DNA from: Pseudarthrobacter sp. W1I19
Lineage (GTDB): Bacteria; Actinomycetota; Actinomycetes; Actinomycetales; Micrococcaceae
Assembly: GCF_030817835.1 (NCBI RefSeq)
Contig: NZ_JAUSZR010000001.1
Span: forward strand, 744,001 to 808,000
Reading direction: 5' to 3'
DNA: 64,000 nucleotides
Below the pieces are notes generated by a model. That model had not been told where the DNA came from. It searched no databases and saw only the letters and a program-made list of their open reading frames with translations. The position numbers were made by a program, and so were the translations under genes. Shown here one piece after another: positions 32,250 to 41,623 of the stretch; position 1 is the stretch's first letter, and every line of letters begins with the position of its first letter.

Positions 32250-34004
32250 TTACTGGTTGGGGTCCGGGCTGCGGACGTCGCGTTCGCCGATGTCCGCTGC
32301 GCCGAGTACGTCCGCCACGGGGCTGTGGGCGGGCGCGTGCTCGCGGACGCTCAGCTCGGGGTGGTGCAGATCCAGCGCAGGACGTTCAGAGCGGATCCGG
32401 GGCAGGGAGGTGAAGTTGTGCCGCGGCGGCGGGCAGGATGTGGCCCACTCGAGCGAGGCGCCGAAGCCCCAGGGATCGTCCACCGTGACCTTCTTGCCCC
32501 TGCGCCAGGTGATGTAGACGTTCCAGAAGAACGGGATCAGCGAGGCTCCCAGCAGGTAGGAACTGATGGTGGAGAACTGGTTCATGAAGGTGAACTGGTC
32601 CTCGGGCATGTAGTCCGCGTAGCGCCGGGGCATGCCTTCGACGCCCAGCCAGTGCTGGATCAGGAAGGTGCCGTGGAAGCCAAGGAACAGCATCCAGAAG
32701 TGGATCTTGCCCAGGCGTTCATTGAGCATGGTCCCGGTGAACTTGGGCCACCAGAAGTAGAAGCCGGCAAACATGGCGAACACCACGGTGCCGAACACCA
32801 CGTAGTGGAAGTGCGCCACCACGAAGTAGGTGTCCGAAACGTGGAAGTCCAGCGGCGGGGAGGCCAGGATGATGCCGGTGAGGCCGCCAAAGAGGAACGT
32901 AATGAGGAATCCGAGACTCCACAGCATGGGCGTTTCGAACGTCAGCGAACCGCCCCACAAAGTGCCGATCCAGTTGAAGAACTTCACGCCGGTGGGAACC
33001 GCGATGAGCATGGTCATGAACGCGAAGAACGGCAGCAGCACGGCGCCGGTGACGTACATGTGGTGGGCCCATACGGTCACGGACAGGGCGGCGATGGCAA
33101 TCGTGGCGTAGACCAGGCCCTTGTAGCCGAAGATGGGCTTGCGGCTGAAGACCGGGAAGATCTCGGAAACGATACCGAAGAACGGCAGCGCGATGATGTA
33201 CACCTCGGGGTGGCCGAAGAACCAGAACAGGTGCTGCCACAGGATGGCGCCGCCGTTGGCCGGGTCATAGATATGCGCGCCGAACTTCCGGTCGGCTCCC
33301 AAGGCGAACAGGGCCGCTGCCAGCGGCGGGAACGCCATCAGCACCAGGATGGACGTGACCAGGGCGTTCCAGGTGAAGATTGGCATCCGCCACATGGTCA
33401 GCCCCGGGGCGCGCATGCAGATGATGGTGGTGATGAAGTTGACGGCGCCCAGGATGGTGCCGAAGCCGGACAGTGCCAGGCCGAACACCCAGAGGTCGCC
33501 GCCGAGCCCGGGAGTGAAGGTGGTGTTGGACAGCGGCGCGTAGGCGAACCAGCCGAAGGAAGCGGCACCCTGCGGGGTGATAAAGCCGGAGGTTGCAATG
33601 ATGGAGCCGAAGAGGAAGAACCAGAAAGCCAGCGCGTTCAGCCGCGGGAAGGCGACGTCCGGAGCGCCAATCTGCAGCGGCATGATCACATTTGTGAAGC
33701 CAGCGAACAGCGGGGTGGCGAACATCAGCAGCATCGCGGTGCCGTGCATGGTGAAGAGCTGGTTGTACTGTTCCTTGGTCTGCAGGATCTGCAGGCCGGG
33801 CTCGAACAGTTCGGCACGGATCAGCAGTGCCATCACGCCCGCCAGGCAGAAGAACACAAACGAGGCAATCAGGTACAGATAGCCGATGGTTTTATGGTCG
33901 GTGGTGGTGAGCCAGCTGACAACAATGCTGCCTTTGCGGCGCTTAACCACCGAAGGTGCGGCGGTGGCCGACGTTGCGCCCATGTTCTGGCCGGTGGTGG
34001 TCAT
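32250..34004 (-). CDS. ctaD: cytochrome c oxidase subunit I
   Basis: Catalytic subunit of the aa3-type oxidase, carrying haem a, haem a3 and CuB in 12 transmembrane helices. The 584-residue protein opens [16 protein letters not shown] and has [15 protein letters not shown] (CuB His-Tyr pair), [10 protein letters not shown] (CuB His-His) and [12 protein letters not shown] (haem ligands). The ATG at 34004 overlaps the ctaC stop by one base (TAATG), so the pair is coupled. The upstream open frame to 34193 is a shadow of ctaC. Confidence 0.97.
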   Translation of the reverse strand: MTTTGQNMGATSATAAPSVVKRRKGSIVVSWLTTTDHKTIGYLYLIASFVFFCLAGVMALLIRAELFEPGLQILQTKEQYNQLFTMHGTAMLLMFATPLFAGFTNVIMPLQIGAPDVAFPRLNALAFWFFLFGSIIATSGFITPQGAASFGWFAYAPLSNTTFTPGLGGDLWVFGLALSGFGTILGAVNFITTIICMRAPGLTMWRMPIFTWNALVTSILVLMAFPPLAAALFALGADRKFGAHIYDPANGGAILWQHLFWFFGHPEVYIIALPFFGIVSEIFPVFSRKPIFGYKGLVYATIAIAALSVTVWAHHMYVTGAVLLPFFAFMTMLIAVPTGVKFFNWIGTLWGGSLTFETPMLWSLGFLITFLFGGLTGIILASPPLDFHVSDTYFVVAHFHYVVFGTVVFAMFAGFYFWWPKFTGTMLNERLGKIHFWMLFLGFHGTFLIQHWLGVEGMPRRYADYMPEDQFTFMNQFSTISSYLLGASLIPFFWNVYITWRRGKKVTVDDPWGFGASLEWATSCPPPRHNFTSLPRIRSERPALDLHHPELSVREHAPAHSPVADVLGAADIGERDVRSPDPNQ

Positions 34005-34891
34005 TACGGTTCCGTCCTTTGTTGTGCCTGTTCCAGGGCTGGCCTTGCCGGGTTCCGGTCGTATTCGTCGCCGCGGATTCCGGTGTTGCCCTTGGCCCGC
34101 AGTTCGGAAATGCGGTTGTTGTATTCCTGCTCTGTCACTACCCGTACTTTGAAAAGCATTTCGGAGTGGTATTCGCCGCAGAGTTCGGCGCATTTGCCGG
34201 TGTACTCACCGGTGCGGGTGGGAACGATGTCGATGTACCTGTTGTACTGGTTTTCGCCGGGGTACAAGTCCCGTTTCTGCATGAACTCGACCACCCAGAA
34301 CGAATGCTGGACATCGCGGGAGTTCAGCTGCAGTTCCACCTTTTTGTTGACCGGCAGGTAGAGGGTGGGAAGCCGGTCCGGCGTGCCCCAGTTGCCGTCC
34401 AGGTGCGCCTGAACGCCCGGGTCCTCATGGACGTCTTCCTTGACGTAGTTGAAGTCCCAGGCCCACTGTTTGCCGCGGACGTCGATCACTACGTCCGGGT
34501 CCTCGAAGCGGTCGTCCATGGCCCGCTGGTCCCGGTCGGTAAAGACGAACAGAACCATGATGATCATCAGCGGCACGGAGAGGTAGAAGACTTCCAGCGG
34601 GAGGTTGTAGCTCATCTGCCGCGGGAAGCCCACCGTATTTTTCCGCCGGCGGTAGGCGATGATGCACCAGAGGATGAGTCCCCAGGTGATGGCGCCGATA
34701 ATGATGGCGGCGATCCACGAGTTGACCCAGAGATCCGTTACCAAGGGGGTGTGGTCGGTGGTGTCCCGTTCGCCCGGAAGCCAGCCCCTCTGAACCTCGG
34801 CGGAGCAGGAAGTCAACGCCAGCAGCGCCGGGACAGAGGACAGGGCGGCCCAGCGCCGCCACCTGGAAGTGTTTCGCCTAGGGGTGTTCAC
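34004..34891 (-). CDS. ctaC: cytochrome c oxidase subunit II
   Basis: Carries the binuclear CuA centre that accepts electrons. The 295-residue protein has a lipoprotein-type signal ([12 protein letters not shown]), two transmembrane helices (about 60-85 and 100-125) and the CuA domain with [22 protein letters not shown] is the conserved aromatic electron-entry segment. Start GTG 34891, with GGAGGAGAACC upstream; the frame to 35002 is not supported. First gene of the ctaC-ctaD unit; subunits III and IV are not next to it. Confidence 0.96.
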   Translation of the reverse strand: MNTPRRNTSRWRRWAALSSVPALLALTSCSAEVQRGWLPGERDTTDHTPLVTDLWVNSWIAAIIIGAITWGLILWCIIAYRRRKNTVGFPRQMSYNLPLEVFYLSVPLMIIMVLFVFTDRDQRAMDDRFEDPDVVIDVRGKQWAWDFNYVKEDVHEDPGVQAHLDGNWGTPDRLPTLYLPVNKKVELQLNSRDVQHSFWVVEFMQKRDLYPGENQYNRYIDIVPTRTGEYTGKCAELCGEYHSEMLFKVRVVTEQEYNNRISELRAKGNTGIRGDEYDRNPARPALEQAQQRTEP

Positions 34892-35047
34892 CGCGTGGTT
34901 CTCCTCCGGATTTGCTCCAGAGGCCCAACTGCATGAGCCCAATGACCCATGGCTCATGGCCAGTGGGTTGTGTGCCCACACTAGCGCGGAAAGGAGCCGC
35001 AAGGAAAGGGGTCCGGATCAGTACCGGAGTTGCCTTCACACCTGGCC

Positions 35048-35272
35048 TCAGGCCGACTCGCTTCGAAGTTCCTCCGCAGCCATGGCCAGCAGGTTGCGCT
35101 GGAGGGAAGGGAGGGAAATCAGTCCCTCCACATAGGCCTGCACCTCGTACTCTCCGGCCATGCCGCTCAGGCTGAAGTACCGCAACCAGAGTTCAGTAAC
35201 GGTGATGTCGGCTGTCACCAGCATGTGGTTAAGCTGGCGTCGTTCCTCTTGCTCGTGCGGATCGTATCCCAT
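35048..35272 (-). CDS. small hypothetical protein
   Basis: A 74-residue, mostly helical protein (MGYDPHEQEERRQLNHML, then VQAYVEGLISLPSLQRNLLA). It has no signal or membrane segment. AAGGGGACAGCC precedes the ATG at 35272; the open frame continues upstream through the next gene's sequence and is not used. No family recognised. The gene for the 85-residue protein lies 29 bases upstream on the same strand. Confidence 0.6.
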   Translation of the reverse strand: MGYDPHEQEERRQLNHMLVTADITVTELWLRYFSLSGMAGEYEVQAYVEGLISLPSLQRNLLAMAAEELRSESA

Positions 35273-35301
35273 GGCTGTCCCCTTGCCGTGGGCGGCCACC
35301 A

Positions 35302-35559
35302 TCAGGCCACCGCGGGGTAGCTGTAAAGGATGTAGTCGGCGGCCGCGGGCCCGGTCATATGCAGGCGGCAATCGTTCGGATTCACCCCGCACCGGAGCAT
35401 GCCGGCGCGGAAGGCCTGGTCCGATTTCGCCCGGAAGCCGTGCAGCGAGGCCCAGCTGACGTACAGGCCGTAGAGGCAATCGGGTCCCAGCGGGTGATCG
35501 GCCGATGGGTCGGAAGTGGTGGCTTCATCAAGGAACTGTTGGAAATGGGAGGACGGCAT
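35302..35559 (-). CDS. small winged-helix-like protein resembling a phage primase accessory domain
   Basis: An 85-residue protein. The stretch CLYGLYVSWASLHGFRAK, then SDQAFRAGMLRCGV, follows the LY-x2-Y-x-W-x4-G ... F-x2-L-x3-G pattern of the small helical domain found near the C-terminus of P4-type primase-helicases. Here it stands alone. ATG 35559 follows GAGAGAGCGTGAC; a GTG at 35574 is the alternative. Function unknown; the resemblance is by eye. Confidence 0.5.
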   Translation of the reverse strand: MPSSHFQQFLDEATTSDPSADHPLGPDCLYGLYVSWASLHGFRAKSDQAFRAGMLRCGVNPNDCRLHMTGPAAADYILYSYPAVA

Positions 35560-35924
35560 GTCACGCTCTCTCACGGTTCTGCACCATGTGCCACCGGCCT
35601 GCTCCAGCGGCTACTCCCGCAGCCTATGCAGGAGGGCGGCGGGGGGACGGGATCGAGCCCGTCACACTTCCGAATCTACTCGCGGCAGGCGGGTATGTAC
35701 ATGGATGCCTGCAGGTGCCCGCTATGACCGGGGACCGCCAAGGAAAAACTGCTTCACGTTCGCCGGCAAAAGGTGCGTATACACAAACAAACGCGTTGAA
35801 AGCAAGTCTTCCCAAGGTTTCATAAGCATGCTTATGATGTTCTTCTTTCGGCGGCATGCAGAGCCCGTCAGCACAAACCCCCACCCCCGGTGATGCCTTG
35901 GTGGGGAACTGCTGAAAGGCTCCC
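35560..35924. other. 365-base intergenic region with a palindrome
   Basis: No supported ORF. The left part is GC-rich. The right part (35750-35890) is AT-richer and includes the 16-base palindrome at 35821-35836, 89 bp before the metallophosphoesterase start, so the promoter of the six-gene glycopolymer unit is probably here. Confidence 0.45.
35821..35836. promoter_or_regulatory. perfect palindrome CATAAGCATGCTTATG (shared motif copy c)
   Basis: A perfect 16-base palindrome upstream of the metallophosphoesterase and wall-polymer unit. It has the same TAA-GCATGC-TTA core as motif copies a, b and d. Confidence 0.6.
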
Positions 35925-36863
35925 ATGCGCGTGATCCGGTCCGAGTACTCAACCCCCAACCACGTGCTGGTCCACGTCAGTGACCCGCACTTTGTGGAAG
36001 ACGGGCTGCTGTACGGCGAGCTGGATCCCCAGGCCGGACTGGTGGAAGTCCTCAGTTCCATCGAGGCAAGCGGCCTGGACCCGGAAGCCATCATTTTCTC
36101 GGGCGACCTTACGGACAAGGGAAGCGAAGAGGCCTACCGCCGGCTGCGGAACACCTGCGAAGCGTACGCCCGGCGGATGGGCGCGCAACTCATCTGGGCC
36201 ATGGGCAACCATGACCAGCGCGCCAACTTCCGGAAGTCGCTCCTGGACGAGGAGCCGCAGATGCTCCCGGTGGACCGCTGCTACCTCCTGGGCGGCCTGC
36301 GCGTGCTGGTCCTGGATTCCTCCGTTCCGGGCCACCACCACGGCGAGATCACCGACGGGCAGCTGCGCTGGCTGGCGGCAGAGCTTGAAACGAGGGCCGA
36401 CGACGGCACCCTCCTGGTGATCCACCACCCGCCTGTGCCACCGGTACAGGAAATCGCGGTGCTGGCCGAGCTGCGGAACCAGGAGCACCTGGCGCAGGTG
36501 CTCGAGGGCAGCGACGTCATCGGCATCCTGTCCGGGCACACGCACCACACCGTCTTTTCAACGTTCGCCAGCATCCCGGTGGCGGTGGCCGCCTCCACCA
36601 GCTACAACCAGGACCTGGCCCTTCCTTCAGGTGCGGTTCAGGGCCTTGCCGGCGCACGCTCCTTCAACCTGATCCGCATCCATAACCGGACTTTCGTTTC
36701 TGCTGTGGTCCCGGTGGGCGAGTATCCCCGCATGAATTCCTACATCACCGCGGAGGAGACCCGGCAGCGGATCAAGGCCGCCTCCATCAACATTCCATCT
36801 GCCACGCTGCCCGTTCCACCCGCTGTGGGGAACGCTGGAGGCACTCCCACCGGCCTCCGCTAA
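35925..36863 (+). CDS. metallophosphoesterase (CpdA-like phosphodiesterase)
   Basis: A 312-residue calcineurin-like enzyme. The metal motifs are in order: HVSDPHF (about 18), FSGDLTDKG (about 59), AMGNHDQ (about 92), VIHHPP (about 166) and SGHTHHT (about 203). This is the class III phosphodiesterase layout, often annotated as cAMP phosphodiesterase; the real substrate may be a nucleotide-diphospho intermediate given the neighbours (inference). The C-terminal 40 residues are Pro/Ala-rich. The next gene follows after 29 bases. Confidence 0.9.
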   Translation: MRVIRSEYSTPNHVLVHVSDPHFVEDGLLYGELDPQAGLVEVLSSIEASGLDPEAIIFSGDLTDKGSEEAYRRLRNTCEAYARRMGAQLIWAMGNHDQRANFRKSLLDEEPQMLPVDRCYLLGGLRVLVLDSSVPGHHHGEITDGQLRWLAAELETRADDGTLLVIHHPPVPPVQEIAVLAELRNQEHLAQVLEGSDVIGILSGHTHHTVFSTFASIPVAVAASTSYNQDLALPSGAVQGLAGARSFNLIRIHNRTFVSAVVPVGEYPRMNSYITAEETRQRIKAASINIPSATLPVPPAVGNAGGTPTGLR

Positions 36864-36892
36864 TCACCGTTTTGAAGAAAGGACCAGCAGAC

Positions 36893-38365
36893 ATGGAACA
36901 GAAACCACCTTCTTCCTCCTCCGGGACCCGGCGCCGCAACGTCGCCGTCATCCTGGCAGGAGGAGTCGGCGCCCGGATGGGCCTGGACATCCCTAAGCAA
37001 TTTGTTCCCATCGCCGGCCGCACCAGCCTGGAGCACACGGTGGAGCTGTTCCAGCACTCCGAGCTGGTGGACGAAATCATCGTGATGATGACACGCGGGT
37101 ACATTCCCAAGGCCCGGGAGCTGTTGCTGGGCAGCAGCGCGGCATCGACGCCCGACGGCAAAGCGGCCGGCAACCTGGGCAAAGTCACGGCCATCCTGAC
37201 CGGCGGCGCGGACCGCAGCGAGACCTCCTGCCGGGCCCTGGACGCCATCGCGGACAAGGACTCCAACGTCATTTTCCATGACGCCGTCCGGCCCCTGCTC
37301 GACGCCGACATCATCACAGCCTGCATCCGCGCACTCGACGTCTACGCCGCCGTCGACACGGCCATTCCATCAGCGGACACCATCATCGAAGTGGATGATG
37401 AGAACTTCATCCGCGCGGTGCCGCCGCGGGCCAAGCTGCGGCGGGGCCAGACGCCGCAGGGGTTCCGGATGCCCGTGATCACCCGGGCCTACGAACGGGC
37501 GAACCAGGACCCGGATTTCTCCGCCACCGATGACTGCTCGGTGGTCCTCAAATATTGCCCGGACGTCCCCATCTTCGTGGTGGACGGCGACGAGGCAAAC
37601 ATCAAGATCACCCAGCCCATCGACATCCACCTCGCGGACAAGCTGTTCCAGCTCAAGCACAAGACCGTGCTGCCCGGCGGGAGCACCGGCGGGCTCCGCG
37701 GCGCCGCGGTGATGGTCTTCGGTGCCAGCTCAGGGATCGGCCTGGAACTGCTCCGCCAGCTCGAGGCTGAGGGCGCCCTGGTGATCGGCCAAAGCCGTAC
37801 GGCCAACGGAACGTACGTGGAGGACCGCCGGTGCGTGGCACAGGCACTCGCTGCCGCCGCCACATACGGCCGCATCGACCACGTGATCCTCACCGCCGGC
37901 GTGCTCAGCGTGGGACCGCTCGCACTGCTGACGGATGAGCAGCTGCACCACGATGTGGACGTCAACCTCACCGCGGCCTTCATCGTGGCGCAGGAATCGC
38001 AGAAGTATCTTGCCGCAAGCAGGGGATCTCTTACCCTCTTCGCCTCCAGCTCGTACACCCGTGGCCGGGCCAACTACACGGTCTACTCCGCCACCAAGGC
38101 CGCGATCGTGAACCTCACGCAGGCGCTCGCGGACGAGTGGAGCACTGACGGTATCCGGGTGAACTGCATCAGCCCCAGCCGGACCGCCACCCCCATGCGG
38201 ACCAGGGCGTTCGGGGAAGAAGCGGAAGGCTCGCTGCTGCCCGCGGCGGCCGTTGCGGGGGCGAGCATCCAGGTGCTTGCCTCAGCCATGACCGGCCAGG
38301 TGGTGGACGTCCGGCTGCCCTACACGGACACGTCCCACGATCCCGAACTCGTGGCGCAGCCATGA
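36893..38365 (+). CDS. IspD/TarI-type cytidylyltransferase fused to an SDR domain (CDP-ribitol synthase-like)
   Basis: A 490-residue bifunctional protein. The N-terminal nucleotidyltransferase (about 10-245) has LAGGVGARMGLDIPKQF and the IspD-type RRGQTPQGFR. The C-terminal SDR (about 265-480) has FGASSGIG (277-283) and YSATK (Tyr398, Lys402). This order matches Bcs1/Acs1-type enzymes that reduce ribulose-5-phosphate and activate it as CDP-ribitol for teichoic-acid or capsule synthesis; MEP-pathway use is less likely with the fused SDR. ATG 36893 follows AAAGGACCAGCAGAC. The stop overlaps the next start (ATGA). Confidence 0.85.
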   Translation: MEQKPPSSSSGTRRRNVAVILAGGVGARMGLDIPKQFVPIAGRTSLEHTVELFQHSELVDEIIVMMTRGYIPKARELLLGSSAASTPDGKAAGNLGKVTAILTGGADRSETSCRALDAIADKDSNVIFHDAVRPLLDADIITACIRALDVYAAVDTAIPSADTIIEVDDENFIRAVPPRAKLRRGQTPQGFRMPVITRAYERANQDPDFSATDDCSVVLKYCPDVPIFVVDGDEANIKITQPIDIHLADKLFQLKHKTVLPGGSTGGLRGAAVMVFGASSGIGLELLRQLEAEGALVIGQSRTANGTYVEDRRCVAQALAAAATYGRIDHVILTAGVLSVGPLALLTDEQLHHDVDVNLTAAFIVAQESQKYLAASRGSLTLFASSSYTRGRANYTVYSATKAAIVNLTQALADEWSTDGIRVNCISPSRTATPMRTRAFGEEAEGSLLPAAAVAGASIQVLASAMTGQVVDVRLPYTDTSHDPELVAQP

Positions 38366-40011
38366 GGGAGGACGCGGGCACACAAGTAGTCGAGGCCCAT
38401 GCCCCCGCGGCGGAGGAAAGTCTCCACAGCCACCGGCTTCACGCGGACAGGACATCGCTCCGGCTGGAGGGGCCGCCTCTTCCGGCGGACGCCACATTGT
38501 CCATCCTGCTGGACGGCAGGCCCATCTGGAACGTCCGCGCCGGCGAAACCGTCAGGTCCGGCCCGGACATGTCCGTCATCGACTGGCCCGCGGCCCTCGC
38601 CGGAAGGCTCACGGGGTGGGCGCGGCTCAGCGTGCTTCAAAACGGAACTCCGTTATGTACGACGGCGGCCGTCGCCTTTGACGATGCACCGCACCAGTTC
38701 TCGCTCGAGGAAGCCGGCACGGGGATCCCGCAGATCGTCAACAAGTGGGGGCGCATCGGGCGGAACTTTACGGGGGAGCGCGCCTACCTCATCGACGAGG
38801 CGCTGGATGAGGCATGCCGGCTGGTGGAGTGGATGCGCGGCCGCGGCCAGGAGCTGTTTGTTACGGGCGGCACGCTCCTGGGTCCCGTACGGGACGGCCG
38901 CGTGATGCCGGGCGATGACGACGTGGACCTGGCCTACCTGAGCCGGCACCAGAACCCGTCGGACATCGCGCTGGAGGGCTTTGAGCTGGAGCGCGCCCTG
39001 CACGGGCAAGGATACGAAACCGTGCGGCACTCCGCCGGACACCTGCAGCTGCTGTTTCCCGGGGCGGACGGCACGGACCGGTTCTACCTGGATATCTTCA
39101 CGTACTTCGAGGTGAACGGCTGGTTCCATGGCACGTTCCACGCCCGCGAGCGCAGCGGGAAGGTGCGGATTTTTCCGTTGCGCAGCCTCACGATCAATGG
39201 CCGCGAGTTGCCGGCCCCCGCGGAGCCGCAGCAGATGCTGGCGGCAATCTACGGTCCCGGCTGGCGCACTCCTGACCCCGCGTTCCGGTTCATCACGCCG
39301 CCGCCCGCCCGTCGTCGTTATGACGCCTGGCTGGGCAGCCTGGACGGGGACAGGGAGAACTGGGAGGACCATCACCGCGCGCTCCTCCGGGGAGAGGCAG
39401 GGAACGGGGCCGGCCGTGCGCCGTCGGACTGGTCCTTGCCCTCGGCTCTTGCGCAGGAGTGGGCCGCGGAGCTCCCCACCGGATCCCGGATCCTGGAGCT
39501 GGGCTGCGGCCTCGGCGCCGATGCCCGGTACTTTGCGGAGGAAGGGCACCACGTGCTGGCGGTGGACTACAGCCGGCCGGCCATCCTGAACCTGCACACT
39601 CCTTCCGGCGCCGGCACCGGCACCTTGCGAGGCCGAAGGGTCAACCTCAATTCCGTGCGCGAGACCGCCCCGCTGGCAAAGCTCGCCAGCCCGGCCGGCG
39701 CCCCCTTGCACGTGTACGCGCGGCTGCTGCTGAATTCCCTCAATGAGCAGGGCCGGGAGAACACGCTGACGCTGATCGGGCACCTGCTGAGGAACCAGGA
39801 CCTGCCGGCTGAAGCAATCCTGGAATTCCAGCCGGGAGAGTCTGAGCCGCCGTTTCCGGGCTGCCGGTTCCACGCTCCCGTGGACGTGGCGGCGCTGATG
39901 ACCAGCCTCGCCAGGCTTGGGCTTGAAGCAGAAGACGTGACACCCCATAACGGGCGCCCGGAAAAGGGCGCCCAATCCGCCAACCGATTGAAAGTGAGGG
40001 CCCTGCCATGA
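38362..40011 (+). CDS. LicD-type phosphotransferase fused to a SAM-dependent methyltransferase
   Basis: A 549-residue two-domain protein. After an Ig-like N-terminal stretch, the LicD/fukutin nucleotidyltransferase motif is visible at about 169-190 (GGTLLGPVRDGR, then PGDDDVD). LicD proteins attach phosphocholine or ribitol-phosphate groups to glycopolymers. From about 365 a class I methyltransferase begins with LELGCGLGAD (378-387) and VLAVDYSRPAIL. The fusion suggests one protein that adds and methylates a polymer substituent (inference). It overlaps the genes on both sides by 4 bases. Confidence 0.82.
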   Translation: MREDAGTQVVEAHAPAAEESLHSHRLHADRTSLRLEGPPLPADATLSILLDGRPIWNVRAGETVRSGPDMSVIDWPAALAGRLTGWARLSVLQNGTPLCTTAAVAFDDAPHQFSLEEAGTGIPQIVNKWGRIGRNFTGERAYLIDEALDEACRLVEWMRGRGQELFVTGGTLLGPVRDGRVMPGDDDVDLAYLSRHQNPSDIALEGFELERALHGQGYETVRHSAGHLQLLFPGADGTDRFYLDIFTYFEVNGWFHGTFHARERSGKVRIFPLRSLTINGRELPAPAEPQQMLAAIYGPGWRTPDPAFRFITPPPARRRYDAWLGSLDGDRENWEDHHRALLRGEAGNGAGRAPSDWSLPSALAQEWAAELPTGSRILELGCGLGADARYFAEEGHHVLAVDYSRPAILNLHTPSGAGTGTLRGRRVNLNSVRETAPLAKLASPAGAPLHVYARLLLNSLNEQGRENTLTLIGHLLRNQDLPAEAILEFQPGESEPPFPGCRFHAPVDVAALMTSLARLGLEAEDVTPHNGRPEKGAQSANRLKVRALP

Positions 40012-40295
40012 ATGATCCACTGCTTGACGCCATCCACGAGCACGAGCCCCTGGAGGACCCGCTGGAAGAGATCAACCTGCGGCTTGCCATCGCCGCAGCG
40101 GACATTGCGGAGCTCCGCGCCGAGGTTGCCCGGCTGGACCGCGACCTGGACGAGTCCCGGCGGCTGAACCTGCGCGCGGCTGAACTGCTGGACTTGGTGT
40201 ACGAACACCTGGCCGGCAGCCCGGCCCGCCCCGGCAGCATGGATGGTGCCGGCACCCCCGGCAGCCCGGCCAGCACGGACGGCGCCAGGATATGA
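40008..40295 (+). CDS. small coiled-coil protein of the glycopolymer unit
   Basis: A 95-residue protein. Residues about 18-65 form a heptad-rich helix (EEINLRLAIAAADIAELRAE, then VARLDRDLDESRR), with a disordered Gly/Ser/Pro tail. ATGA overlaps at both ends place it firmly in the operon. No family assigned. It may bridge two of the neighbouring enzymes (inference). Confidence 0.7.
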   Translation: MNDPLLDAIHEHEPLEDPLEEINLRLAIAAADIAELRAEVARLDRDLDESRRLNLRAAELLDLVYEHLAGSPARPGSMDGAGTPGSPASTDGARI

Positions 40296-41623
40296 GCGGA
40301 ATCGAGATCATCGGCGCGTTCGAGAGCACCTACCTTCCCAGGCATGACAGGGATATCTTCGAATCCACCGCGCATGACGTGCAATGGAAGCAGGACCTGG
40401 ACCTCCTGGCCGGCTGCGGAGTCACCAGGCTGCGGTACCCCGTCCGGTGGCACCGGGTGGAGGCCGACGAGGGGGACTTCAACTGGCAGGACACGGACAA
40501 GGTGCTGCTTTATCTCCGCGACCACGGCTTCCGGCCCATCGTGGACCTGGTCCACCACACCAGTTATCCCCGCTGGCTGGAGGGCGGCTTCGCGGATCCG
40601 CGGTTCCGGGCCGCCTACCTCCGGTACACGGAGGAGTTCGCCAAACGCTATCCGTGGGTGGAGGAGTACACGCTCTTCAATGAGCCGTTCTCCACCCTGT
40701 TCCTCACCGGGCACGAGGCCATCTGGCCGCCCTACCACCAGGGCCTGGACAACTTCGTGGCCCAGATCCTTAACGTAATTCCGGCGGTGGCGGAGGCCAG
40801 CCGCGCTTACGCGGATCTGCTGCCGGGGGCCAAGCATGTATGGGTGGACACCTGCGAGCACCACACGGGGGAGGGCGCCGGTGGAAGCGCCTACGCCGCC
40901 ATGGCCAACGAGCGCCGGTTCCTGGTGCTGGACAGCTTCCTGGGCAAGCACGGCGGCAGGGGATATGACCCGGACGGACCCATGGCCGGGCCGCTGCGTG
41001 AGGCCGGCGGCGAGAAGCTGCAGGAGCTGGAACCCGGCCGGATCGACGTGCTGGGCCTGGACTACTACGCCCACTGCCAGTGGCACTTCGATGACAAAGG
41101 CGGCTCGCCCAACACCCCGTACCCCCTGCCCCTGGCGCAGCAGGTCTACCTGTACTGGGACCGGTACCGGCTGCCGTGCCTGCTCACCGAAACCAACATC
41201 CGCGGCCGCACCTCAGACCGGGCCAGCTGGTTCAAGTACGTCCTGGAACAGTGCGAACGGGCGCAGGCAATGGGGGTCCCGCTGGACGGCCTGTGCTGGT
41301 TCCCGGTGATCGACTCCACGGACTGGGCTTCGCTGCTGTTCCGCAACGACGGCCACATTGACCCGGTGGGCGTCTTCTGGCTGGACCAGGAGCTCGCCAG
41401 GCAGCCGTCGGTGATGTCCGAAACCTACGCGAAAGCCGCCGCCGGAACTCCCGCCGGGGAGCTGCCGGCCTACACACTGGGCGAACCCGTGGCCACGTGG
41501 CTGCGCGGATACCAAAAACAGATGTCCCACTGGGAGTGGATACCGGCCCCTGAAGCGGACCAGGGAAACAGCCTTCCCCGCACGGAGACACGAATGGAAC
41601 TGAGGATCGTCAATGCAGAATGA
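40292..41623 (+). CDS. GH1-like glycoside hydrolase family protein
   Basis: A 443-residue TIM-barrel protein. The general acid/base sits in EEYTLFNEPF (Glu131), and LLTETN (Glu300) fits the nucleophile strand. WHRVEADEGDFNWQDTDK and VDLVHHTSYPRWL are typical early-barrel segments of family 1/clan A enzymes. No signal peptide, so it acts in the cytoplasm. Within a biosynthetic operon it may trim or transfer a sugar rather than degrade polymer (inference). It overlaps the glycosyltransferase by 11 bases. Confidence 0.8.
   Translation: MSGIEIIGAFESTYLPRHDRDIFESTAHDVQWKQDLDLLAGCGVTRLRYPVRWHRVEADEGDFNWQDTDKVLLYLRDHGFRPIVDLVHHTSYPRWLEGGFADPRFRAAYLRYTEEFAKRYPWVEEYTLFNEPFSTLFLTGHEAIWPPYHQGLDNFVAQILNVIPAVAEASRAYADLLPGAKHVWVDTCEHHTGEGAGGSAYAAMANERRFLVLDSFLGKHGGRGYDPDGPMAGPLREAGGEKLQELEPGRIDVLGLDYYAHCQWHFDDKGGSPNTPYPLPLAQQVYLYWDRYRLPCLLTETNIRGRTSDRASWFKYVLEQCERAQAMGVPLDGLCWFPVIDSTDWASLLFRNDGHIDPVGVFWLDQELARQPSVMSETYAKAAAGTPAGELPAYTLGEPVATWLRGYQKQMSHWEWIPAPEADQGNSLPRTETRMELRIVNAE

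Noticed and set aside
32154..34361. 735-residue plus-strand ORF
   Set aside because: Antisense to cytochrome oxidase subunit I; composition is low-complexity and matches no protein family.
35629..35700. possible tRNA-like segment (GGGATCGAGCCCGTCA)
   Set aside because: No cloverleaf with acceptor stem and anticodon arm can be formed around it.
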